Shown in pieces: positions 1 to 12,200 of a DNA stretch of 64,000 nt. The notes beneath the pieces are model-generated. The model was not told where the DNA came from and searched no databases. It saw nothing but the letters and a program-made list of their open reading frames with translations. Where the stretch lies: the NCBI GenBank assembly GCA_947179485.1, contig OX359247.1, positions 33,642,801 through 33,706,800 of the forward strand. Direction: 5' to 3'. A program made the position numbers and the translations under genes. Positions within the stretch are counted from its first letter, which is position 1. Each line of letters starts with the position of its first letter. Source of the stretch: Allacma fusca (Eukaryota > Arthropoda > Collembola > Symphypleona > Sminthuridae).

Positions 1-2608
1 ATAATGCTATTTAAAGAAAATTATAACCAAACAGTAACGGTAGAATACAAACAGTACATGGGTTATCCCTATTTTACTTATTCCCAAGTATGCTCTAACC
101 TCTAACGTTATGTACTGCATAAGCTTCACCAATTCGACGAGTGTATACTCTCATTGTCTGTGACCTGCTAATTGATTTGGCCCTTGGCCCAAGTAATGCT
201 TGGTGCTCGGAATTAGTATATCACTACTGAATGCTAAAGAAGCTTAAACACATGAGAAATTAGTTATAACGTATAAAACTCTACACGTCGAATTTATTGT
301 CCTGCCTGCATGAGGTAAGTATTTTTTTACAATCAAAGGGGATTTGAATCTGTTACAAGTGATTGACTTGGTTGAAGTAAATACAGTAGCTCATAGGTAA
401 TAATATATATGGCTACAACTGTAACTGTAAACGCTTGGACAAATATTTGTATGATTACTTGGGAACAGACAACCCTCCAAAGATTTCTTTTGCTGCTCAC
501 AGTTCCCACTTTACCGTGTAAATAACATAGATGAACTGGTAGTTGACATCATAATCATTTTTAACAAAATGTAAATAAGTACTCAATTCATGGAAAAGAA
601 CTATAATATGTATGTAGTGTTTCAGTATCAAGCAAAATTAACTTTACAAAAGGTGTCTAGAAGAAATCGGCACATAATTTTGCCTGAGTTCTTTATGTGC
701 AATTATTATTATTCGTGTATCTAGATGCCACATACAAACGCATAAATATGTAGACAATATGTATACATATGTAACTGATAAATCACACGTATGTACAAAC
801 TAAATTGACTTATATATATTAAAAAGACGGATCTTCTATTATGGTGACATAAATGTTGTTCATAAAACGTTAGGGTTTAAAAGGTCTCGCAATTATATCA
901 AAATGTGCTCTACTCTACCTGCGAGGGCACAAAACATGTACAATCAGTATTCGTGAATGCTTCAAAGAATTTCGTTTAGCTAAAATAAAACTGATTCTAC
1001 AGATACAAAAAGAAATGAGAATCATCAGTTTGATTTCTAATCAGCTGCGTTGGGTCAAGTACAAATAATATTTACATATACATATTTTTATGCATACAAA
1101 TCTACAAAAAGAGTTTGTGGTCAACGACAATTTTGGAGTAAAATATTCTTAGAACGTCTATAATTTATACTAACATCACCATCTCAATTGGCAACAAGGT
1201 CACACAATAATCCACTAAAAGTTTACAGAGTGCAACGTGATAGGTGCAGGGACGCATTCATTTACGTGCTCCTGCCACATAGTAGATTTACATATAGTAA
1301 TGGATGGTAAGGTGAAAGGTGAAACAATAGTGCGAAATATTTTTTACAGTAGTACTTAAGGTAACACCATGTAAATGTCGGGATATAAATTTTACAGTGA
1401 GTATAATATACTTTCACTTCATCCGTCCACTAACTCTTTACACGTCCTACTAAGAATTAAAAAAATTGCAGATATAATTTAATATCTATGTTGTAAAAAT
1501 GATTTCAATAATAGCAGCCATGGCCATTGTCAAAGTGAGACACCACATTTCTCTCCTTTACATACGCGTTACGCATTACGCAGCAATACGGTAAGGGATG
1601 TGTACCTACATAAATGATTTTTCTTAAAAATAGTATTATGCTATTCAGACTATATTTCATAAGATTGTTATTTTAGGTAATATTACATTATACTCCAATT
1701 CTACAGGGAATACAGGGTCGTTCATCCGTTACTCCTTCCGTGATCATGCACTATCTTAATAATTCTTATACTTACTAACTACAACCTACATATATCTATA
1801 ATTACGCCGATGAATGAGTACGCAATTCTTCTCAAATGAGTCAATGTGCTTACGATATAAACACATTGTATGTACTTCACATACAAATGCAAAAATTATA
1901 GTTATCACAAGAGGAACAATTTTCACAAAAAATATAAAAAAAATGCAACTACAATCCAAAAAAAACGTTGCAGAGTACCATTGTTGGTTAAGAAGCATTT
2001 TTTGCTCCAATTATTTGTCCGACGAAGCAAAATAAACATCTCCATTGGCACCCTGATAACAGTCCCGACTAGCGACATACTTGCTGATACAGAAACTGCG
2101 CAAGGAGACATTCACTCTTTTGTTTTTATAGTAGTGTATATAACATGCAAAATTTACTTTTGTTTTCCAAACCATTTCAAGACAGATCGTTTCGGCTCTA
2201 ACACACTAAGTCAAACCCCTTATAATAAATCTCCAAACTTTACCTCCCTCTCTCTCTACTTTTAATATCTTCACACATCAAGCACAATACCTGGTCTATT
2301 CTAAAGGGGATATATAGTCTCTGTAAAAGGACAAACTTTCAGTATTTCTTGTATGCATATTGGTATGTACATTTGCGCTCTTGTAAGTCCAATGAAGCGA
2401 AGCCAGTCAATAACAAATTCACTTTTAAGGTCGACTCTCTTCAAAAACAAAAAAAAAACAAACAAATCCTTAGTCTTTCTTCTCCGATGGATGTGCTGTA
2501 AAATCAAACTGCTGAAATTATAGTGTTGCTCTTGACTTGAATTTGCTCAATTCTTCCTGCAATTTTGGCTACACGTAATTAATATTTATGTACAACGAGT
2601 AGACATCA
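1..2608 (-). other. 3' UTR and downstream flank of Pgant2
   Basis: No supported coding sequence. Possible poly(A) signals on the minus strand are ATTAAA at 2261-2266 and 1478-1483, and AATAAA at 293-298. I cannot tell which, if any, is used. The open frames around 1.8-2.3 kb occur on both strands, have Lys/Ser/Phe-rich low-complexity composition and look like chance. Confidence 0.5.
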
Positions 2609-2878
2609 TTAATTAAACTCAAACTTCTGTAGGTAGTCATCAGGATCACAAATGGCGGTGAGTAAATCGGACGAATCAGGTGAGGCAGATATACAAAATC
2701 CAGGTCGGTTTCTGCTCTCAACGTTTGACGCGGATGCACCTTTGATTAAGTTGGATCTCCACCGTGTGGCTTCTTCACATGGAGAGAGCACTATCGGAGC
2801 TCCAACATACATAGTAGATGGCATTGACAAGCAAATTTCATCATGCTGGATGAGGCCGGCGTCAGTTAGGGACCACTC
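2609..2878 (-). CDS. Pgant2: Pgant2 last coding exon 11 (lectin beta and gamma repeats, stop)
   Basis: Residues 557-645 and TAA at 2609-2611. It opens with [18 protein letters not shown], which completes the alpha-repeat QEW (556-558). The beta repeat has CLS (572-574) and ends ATRW (W596). The gamma repeat has CIS (618-620), C633, and QKF in place of QxW near the end; the protein ends FEFN. The Asp of the CLD signature is absent from both beta and gamma repeats. The acceptor is AAAATTTCCAG. Confidence 0.95.
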   Translation of the reverse strand, partial: EWSLTDAGLIQHDEICLSMPSTMYVGAPIVLSPCEEATRWRSNLIKGASASNVESRNRPGFCISASPDSSDLLTAICDPDDYLQKFEFN

Positions 2879-5800
2879 CTGGAAATTTTTAAAATCATCC
2901 AGATTATTTTCAAAGCTATCCCCAACTAACAGTAATTACATATTGTGCTAACATATTTATAAAAACTCAGGGAAACATCATCGAATAAGGAATGACTTCG
3001 TACCTGATTACCCCCAGTTCCATGACACTGGAACACTTGAGCAACATGGAAGGCTGGGCGCCCCATGGTGTCAATACACCTGTGTCCCTGTTGCAGAGAT
3101 CCGGCATGCAAAGCTAAAGAATGAGGGACCTTCAGCTCGGGGTAGACATTCTTCAAGTACCACTTGAAAGGTTTACATTGGAGCCGTCTTCTAATGTCGA
3201 GACGATCCTCAATGCTGAGTAAATCAACAGAATGCATATTTTATCACACGTTGACAATAAATAGTACTTACAATCTTAATTGCAAATACGTACATATATA
3301 CTGGACACAATGAGGCCAAAACCAAAAATCATTTGTCATAAAGGACTTACTTTCCAAAAGGAACTGCTTTAGCAAGAGGCACTTTAGCATAATAGAAATT
3401 CTTGTAATCATCCATCCAAACCTCAGCTGCTCTACGAGTATTCTTGGCAAACACAGCACCTGATCCACCCGGGAATGAGTAAGGATGTTGCTTCCGGAAG
3501 ACGTGCCCCACTCTCGAACAAGGAACAATCAAAAGCGTCCCACCACACTGCCAAACTCGGAAACTGATTTCTGTAGACAAACAAACACAGTACATGAAAG
3601 CCAACATGAAACTTTACCTATTATAAACAATACCCTCATTAAATTTTAATTGACCGCAGAAACATACTCTGAATCCCAGTCCCAACTGGAAAAAAATAAA
3701 CCCAGCTGGGAATACAGGGTTTTATGAGACTGTGAATGCATATTACAGGAACAAAACCAGTATAGGAATTTAATCCTCACCTAAATTCTCTCCACCCCAA
3801 ACATCCATTTGCACATCGTACTTGCCAAGTTCAATGAAATACTGCCGATCCATAACAAACAGCCCACCAGCGATCATTGGGGTTCTGCAAAAGTAGAGTC
3901 GGAATAGGAAATTAGTATACACATTCTAAAGAAAGCATGTAATAGTAGTATTTCTTTTTTTTCCCCCGAGTTTTTAAAATCCCCAGAGAATATTATACGT
4001 GAAAACTGGATCTTGATTCCCCAGTAATTCATTCTTGAAAAAACAATCAATCAGTGTCAATAATAACCGTTCCAATCCCCCGTCGAAATACTTTTATCTA
4101 TACTCTTTGAGACTCGCGACTTCCTCTATATATAAAATACAGTAGAGTTGAGGGAATCCGACTGAGTTGAGTCGTCAGCATTTCAATCATCATAATCTCT
4201 GACAGTACACCTACTTGACTCGAGGAACTGGAAATCTTTACATCTTTCATTCATCATGTCCCCTAACAAATTCAGCTGTCAGAGTCTACACAATTGCCAA
4301 AGTTTCACCAAGGAAAGTCTCCTAAAGTTGTGTAAAATGCCTGCTTAAAAGGGAGCAGACGGCAGCTCCAGCCGCTGTATAATCAATATCATTATTCCCC
4401 AACGTCTCAGTTTGGATTTCCATCTCAACTCCGGTTTCCTTTTTCCTCACACCCCTTTGTATATAAATTTAAAGCCGGGGAGACACATGTCCTCAAAGTT
4501 TTTCCCCTTGATAATTTTCAACTGACCTAATGACTCTTGTGGGATCCTTATGAAATTCCCTTTGATCATGCGACTTCAAGTATTCCCATTTGAATACTAA
4601 ATTCCAGTCAAATCCTCCTCGAAGTTCGGCAGATGCAGCAACATACCGGAAATCATCCATGTTGATAACATCAATCACAGGACTGACCACGTTAGTGCGA
4701 TTCTGTCAAAGTAACAAAACAGACCCGTTTATTCACACTATAGGCATGACAATACACATATAATTAGATATACATACATCAATTAATTTTATCCAGCATA
4801 ATCTCCACATAACTTTGTCATATACATATATTAGGGGTGCAATTATCACGTTATTAATGAAGTGTAACTGTCTCATCAGAGCTTAATTGTCCTTATAATT
4901 TCCACATCCATACTAAACTGTTAGTTCCAATACCCCACCCTCTCTTGCAGAACCTTAAACCCTTTTGGATTAAAACTAGAGATATGCATATTCCCTACCA
5001 GCAATGCCTTTCAATTATTAACAACTTGAATCCAACCCGTTTATAATATATTCCAATTCAAATCATTTATCACCATAATAAACTAACTGTCAAAACGCAT
5101 GGTAGTCACAAAACTGTATCATCAGCAAAATGAGATTAGTAATATTACAGGTTATAATTACAAGACAGTCATACCTAAAAATTTTCTAGGGGTAGAGAAG
5201 ACACGTATGTACATATAATTATATGTACATACACATTCGAGCGTAACTATGTATATGTATATATATGTATACTTATACGAAAAATAGGAGTCAAAACCAC
5301 TTACATCTTTGACTAGCTGTATGAGTGGCTCCAGCCAACCCTGATTGCACTCACAATGTGAATCCAGGAAGGTCAAGACCGGCGCTGTCGCGGCATCAGC
5401 ACCTCTCACTCGAGATCTCATCAAACCTGAGGTGAAACAACAATAAGAGTAATTAGTAAAGTCATTAACTGAATATTTAATCCCAGGATAAGCCATCCAT
5501 AAACGACTTAAAAGGACTTCAGCAATAATGCCGTTAGTCATCCAAAACCTGCGGATGCTAATGACCACCAAAGTTGTCATTTTGACATTTCCTATGAACC
5601 ACAATTCACACATGTAACAACCTCACATGTAGTAGATACTCCCTCTTGTCCTCTTCTCAAAGTCAGCCAAATTAACCATCACATAACAAAACCACCCCTT
5701 GAAATTATTACTGTGAGAATTAAAACCCAGCAGCAGATGCAGATTCCTTACATATTTCTGAGTGTTTGACCATGTAGATGAGTACAGTCGAATATTTTGT

Positions 5801-8800
5801 GAGCATTAACCGGTAGCAGTAAAAATATTCATTTTGTTATCTAAAGAGACAGAGGGATAGATACGTATAGGTAATTTCATAGACACAGATTGCAGACTAC
5901 GGGAAGTTCCCGGTCGCCCCAAGTCAAATTTATTCTTCGTAATTTCCGAACTACTACACCAGAGCCAACTTGAATAATTTACATAATATAGTATGTATGT
6001 ACATAATTATGTATGTAACTCAAAACTAACTAAAAGCAAGGAATGTTAGTTTCCCCTTGGAAACTTCTCGAGCCTTCTATTAATTAACGGAGAAAAACAA
6101 CACTATAATTGAATAATAACCAGATATGATTATGCATTATGCACATCCAATGAAGAAATAGCAACCTTTGTAATAATAATTATTCTAGATGTGCAAATAT
6201 TTCCTCGAAAGGTTCTACAAACTTTAATACTCGAACCATGTAATGAGAGAAATTTCCATTGAATTACGCAACACACCAATAAGCTCATGTACGAAACAAT
6301 AATTAATTAGAATAAAGTATGAGTATAAAATATCCACACAAAATACACTCTACACATACACACAATCAAGCCTTCAAGGGGAGAAGACTCGCGAGTCTCT
6401 TATACTTTCAAGAGAACCTGTGTATTTGATAGTAAATATTAATTCTACTTATCAAATAATAAAGATGAAGAAAGAGCGCTTGCTTACGCAGCGAAATACT
6501 GATACATAAATGCTGAGCAAAAGGAAACAACTTTCTATGCATTAAAAAGATACAAAAGTTGCAAACATTTGCGAGTAAAAACTTCATACAAAGAACCTTT
6601 TATTCAGGAGTATATCTCCTTTTTGAGAGGACTGATGAATACATATGCGGCAAGTCAGAGAAATTATTAAAGCTCAGGTAGTAACAGTCATATGAATTAA
6701 TAAAATATGAATGGAAGCAATTGAAAATTAAAGGTTGTTTTCCCTATTACAAAACGTGCTTCAATACAATAAATATGGTAGAGGGGCTTTCAAAGGCTGG
6801 CGATGATTAAAATGAACCATCTCCCCTGTCAATCATTTATTCTCGCACGGATTTTATTATGCAGACTCCTCTCTCACACAAACCCTCATTGTCAGAGTTA
6901 ACAACTGCAGTGGACATAGCCCTTTTGCCTTTTACTGTCAAGTTCCCGTAATTTTTCACATGTAAGTAACCTTTCTTACTCCTTCCCATTTGCATGATTC
7001 CTCACGCAATTCCTTACGCATCCGCCATATCCCTTTCCCATCACGAGTATTAATTGGTTTTAAGTTTACCCATGCCCATTACAAATGCTATCCCATTGCC
7101 AAAACTTTCACGAAGGTATGTCGCTTTTATTGACCCTCCTATATAGTATAATTACTGATGGCAACGGAAGGGGAAAAAACCCGGAAATTGTACGTACATA
7201 TACTCTGATGCTCGCTCAGAAATGCATGCCAAGTAAAAAAAGGCAACGATGAAAACACCAAGGAGCTATATACATGACACAGGTGTAGGGTAATTGAACC
7301 ATGAAATATCACAATGACTTGTACGAATCATTAGTCAGCATTCAATCTTCCAGCTGTCTACCATGTAAGTATAACGCAAGCTAAGAAATATCTACAAATA
7401 AAACCATAAATGGTAGAATCAATAGATAATCACAAATCGGTGGATATATAGCTGGCCCGTAACCAAAATCAAAACATCATGTCAATGCAAATTGAGAGAA
7501 ACTATAAACTAACCACTGCATTTTGTTATGATACCGCTACCGTGCTTGCTGATTTGTACATGTACATAAGAAATCTTACGAAAATTCATATATGCAAAAA
7601 TGCCTAATATGCTTGCAATTGCCTCAAAGAAATAGCAGAGAGGAAAGGAAGGAACAGCAGGCGGCTCAAGAAATTCTGATTAGTTTAGCACAATACTGTC
7701 ACCATAAAATATGGATACAAAAATACAATCTATGTATCACAGTACTCAAACCAAGCCCATATGGCCGAACCCTTTTGGAAAAAAAGCCTAGTATTTCAGA
7801 CGAAGTGACAACTATAGTGTCTGCAGGAGTAGTTACGATCTTACGAATCAAGTTGATCGACCCGGCATTACCATTTTGGAGTCCCTCCGTATACCCTTCC
7901 AATCACAGCAATATCCCTGTACTCAAATCTCATGTTTGATGTCATAAGAACAAACAAAGGCACATGAGCAGAGCCCATCCCATCCCATGGTTCCCAAAGA
8001 TCAAGCACCGATAAACGACCATAATTTCAAGATAATTGTCAAGACCGAGCAAAATACTTTTCGCATGCCTGTCATTATAGTAGTATATCCATGCGTACAC
8101 ACTGTACTCCAAAGCACAGCAGGAGTGAATCCCAACTTTCAATTTTCGTGGCCCGTCAACCCTTGTTTTCGCACTTGGCTTCTTGACCCAGCCTAAGAGT
8201 CTAAAAATATTTGCTCTCTAAAAAGACATGAGTTGCGAGCATGAACAATTGATTTGATTCACGTCGGGGTCAAAGAGTTGGCCTTAATATACGGGGATTA
8301 GTGATAGTCATCGGTGAAGAGGACATGCTTTAATGAATTCCTTTATCCTTTCCTTATTAAGGAATACTTTTTAAAAAAAAAACAGTCACTCAGGTAACAT
8401 GACACGGAACTCTCTTTTACAAATGAAGATTAATAGTAGTTAGATTCAATTGTCTCACCTTCTCTCTTTTCATTCCGTAAAACTTTAACCTTATGGATGG
8501 CTGTCAGCTTGGATCCATCCTCAGCTGTAAGATTAAAAAAAAAAGAAAATGACTTTTAGGCAATTGTCCCTAAGTGCACATATGTATGTATGTAATTATT
8601 TACGAGTACATAAAAAGAATTGAACTCAACGAGATATTAATAATAGGACTTGGTGCGAACAGGATAAGAAATATGATGACATTTTAATTAAGCATTCGAT
8701 TGGGAACATACGATTAGGGGAAGCGTCGTCAACAAGGATAATTTCATGGATCAGATGAGCCGGTGACCTATTCAGGACCGAGGTAATGGTTCTCAGCAGA

Positions 8801-9179
8801 GTGGACCGTGCTTCATTATGGAAGGTGATGATTACGCTTGTGGCTGGCAAGCGTGGAACGTCATATACTTTCTGTTTACACCTATATGTAAGTACATTAA
8901 AAAAAAAAGAGACAACATGAGATCCCATTAGTTTTGTCACAACAACAAACTTATAGTAGATATCTGGTGAATATACATACTTCCCGGAATTTGACATCAG
9001 TAATAAAATTCCCCCATTATATGTGTACACATACAGACTCTCTGCTTTTTTACTGTCAGAATTAACGAGAGGAGAACGCATGTATACGACGAAATCATTC
9101 TGTTCACTGTCTCATCTTTCAAAGATTACAAACTCATTATTAAGAGCTGACAAAGTGTGAATTATGCACCAGAAAAGTT

Positions 9180-9243
<64 letters not shown>

Positions 9244-12200
9244 CTTGCAAACATTTCTGGCTTTATGTAAGGGTATTCATTTAGGCATGCGAAGTCCGTA
9301 TCCTCAAAGCCTCTTCATAAGATTTATACTAATTCTTCAGATGAAAAGTTACTCCCCATACAGGTACAAATGTAATATGCCATACAAAGACTCGTGTAAC
9401 CATCGCTATCAAGTACAGCTGGTGTTGCAATCTATTTTTCATTGAAGGGATATATCCTCAGACTACAGACTCACTATACTCTTGCTATAGAGTGTACTAC
9501 ACACACTCAATTATGTATCTACATGTGAGGACTCATGTCGTAGCTAAGTAGCTACCTCTTGAGATAAGCCTTTCCTCTCTCTCTCTCTCTCTCATCATCC
9601 TTCTCACTCCATTGACATCTTCGTTTCATTTTCTTCTATCCCTGATAACAGAGTACCTTCAGCAGCCCTGATGGATGAGACAGTAGACAGTAGCTGTATG
9701 TACATACATGGAAATGAAAAAACTTTTTAAGCGGAGCCATGTAACATTAGTATTATCGAGGAAAACTTCCCAGCTAATCCCGCTATTGTCATGATGACGT
9801 TCCCAAAACTCTTATTAGCTTCTCCCTACCCTTCCCAGTCAGAGGGGAAACTCAATGGGGAAGTCATTGTCAAGTAATTAGACGCCGTCAAGTTATAATA
9901 ACAGTAATAATATTAATAACCTATCTATACCAACAAGCTAATTATAATATTTCCCCGAGCACATTCCCATACATATCCTCCCAAACATGCTCATATAACT
10001 ACTATATGATAACTATCCATCAAGAGTTTGGCATCAAACAAACATTTGTCTCCTTCCGGCGACTCTTCATTTCCCCACATGTTCTTTATGAGCACTGGAT
10101 CTTTCTTTGTCAATAAAAGATTTGTCGTCGTCACATCAAAACATATAACTCATATATAGGGGGGGAGGGCTTCAATGAGAGCGAAAGTTAGGTATGAATT
10201 TAAGGTGTGTATTAAACGTGTCCCATGAATAATTCATAAGGAGCAAGTGGATACAAGAAGAGAGCCAACTCTGTAATCCCTCTATAAATAAACCTTGTTG
10301 GTATAAAAGCATGAGGGAATATCCTTGAACTTACATCGGTATTCGAGTATCCGGAATCTCCCTGTTGATGGCTATGGTGTCGGAAGCTTTTTGATTAAAC
10401 TTGGTTTTTCCATAAGCATCCTGCCCTGGATGAATTCTGTCATCTCGGAGATAAGCTTCTTCATCAAAATATTCAAATGGGTTGGAGTAGGCTGAACTGG
10501 CTTGGGAGAAATAAGTACTTCCCTCGGCATTCCCGGGTAACTGGAGGTTGTTGTACCCGGTCCGCTGACTATGACCACGCTGACTAGGGGTGGTTCCACC
10601 ATTGCTTAAGCTCATGGCTACTACATCAACAGGGACTGCTACCACTGACTCGTCCTCTCCTGAAAAAATATTGATAATTCAAAAAATTCAATTACTCCAT
10701 CCAAGATTCACAACCTGAGTTACATATCACATGGGTAATGTTCAAAATTTACATTCGTACATATGTATCCATCACATATGTTTCACTATACATTATTTGA
10801 CTATTGATAGGAGAACTTGAGCTATAGAGTGGATAGACCGAATTAAATTCAAAGCCGGAAATTTACATGGAAACAGACTTCCAAGCTGGGATATATTTCT
10901 ACAGCAGTAGCAACAACTCCATAAAAATAAGCACTAATAAACTACTACAGTACTACAGTATGCAACAAAAATACAGGTTCTATTCTAATCCCTGTCCTCG
11001 TTCCCATGCCTTTTGAGTATACTAACTATGTACAGGGTATTATTGCTTCCTAGCCCGATCCTGTTCAAAGGGCACTTGGTTTGTTTAAAAAATTCGACAG
11101 TCTTGTTATATGATTTAATTTATCTCTGTGTATTTATGCCCGTATAATAATAGTTATTGCTCCTCTTTGTAATTGCATTTCGGCAAAAGTATAGGCACAT
11201 AAAACATACAGAACAAAACCAATTTAGGGAACTGGATGGAGTAACTGTAGCAAAATAGCAGTCTGATCCAATTTGTGATGAGGAGATCGGATTGACTTGG
11301 GATCACGATGGCATATACTAGGAGTAGACCCTCTCGTAATTATAATACTAGAGTAATAACCATATCCATAAAAGTAATTACACACATATGACCAAATGAA
11401 CAAGAATAATTACAGGAACGTGATTTTCATATAAAAAAAACTACCTATCGAGAGCACCAGGACTCATGTAAAAAAAATGTGAAACTTTTAGTCATTTGCG
11501 TCTTATTGATGGTATCTTCTTCTTCCTTTTATTGTAACAAAGTTCATGAAGAAATGAACAAAGAGTGGAGCTAAACTCTTAGCATAAAACTGCGATATTT
11601 TTCTTATTGGCAACAGAACCAACAACAACAACAGCAACAGCAACTGAATGGGGAATTGTGCATTGCCTCATACTACTGACATATTAGATATATGTATGTA
11701 TCCGGACGGAGATCATCGAGCGTCAGAATAATAAAATTGTTATTTTCCATTCAATTTTCGCTTTAGTGGACAGCATGCAAATATAATAAATATATAATTG
11801 TTTAGAATACTGAAACTATATGGCTGTCGAACAAAAGCCATCAAAATCAACTGTCTTATTGTTCATTTGACTAAAAAACAGAAGAAGCCTCAGAGACGCC
11901 TTGCAAAGTGCAGAGATTGCAATGAAGAATTGAATTTCTCTCATTCAATTTATGCTTAAATCGTGGGGAATATTCAGCTAAGGATGCTATCACTGGTAGG
12001 CAAACGAAACGTCCTAATGCATTTTATATATGACCATAATGACCAACCTCAACCTGTAGTTTTTCCCAAGGTGTAGATAAATAAAAACATGTTAAGCCTC
12101 TATACATATCTACATACATATGTAATTATGTACACTGACAATCTCATAGTCAGATAAAATATATGACCAAGTATTTGCTGAGTGAAATTATGACAGGCCT

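Larger units (their letters stand above)
2879..5304 (-). other. Pgant2 introns 6 to 10
   Basis: Introns between the tightly spaced 3' exons: 2879-3003 (125 bp), 3215-3350 (136 bp), 3571-3780 (210 bp), 3885-4526 (642 bp) and 4703-5304 (602 bp). All are GT-AG. Nothing coding is seen inside. Intron 6 (4703-5304) holds a 28-bp perfect palindrome at 5205-5232. Confidence 0.9.
8882..10334 (-). other. Pgant2 intron 3 (1.45 kb)
   Basis: GT-AG intron containing two CT microsatellites (9182-9241 and 9574-9592). No coding sequence is recognised. Confidence 0.85.

Noticed and set aside
7592..7939. 115-codon plus-strand frame in Pgant2 intron 5
   Set aside because: No family features and no splice partners; an opposing open frame covers much of it, and its length is in the chance range for this window.
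8872..8874. Alternative acceptor CAG nine bases inside Pgant2 exon 4
   Set aside because: Using it breaks the phase with exon 3 and loses the conserved Cys; the TAG at 8882-8884 gives the family sequence.
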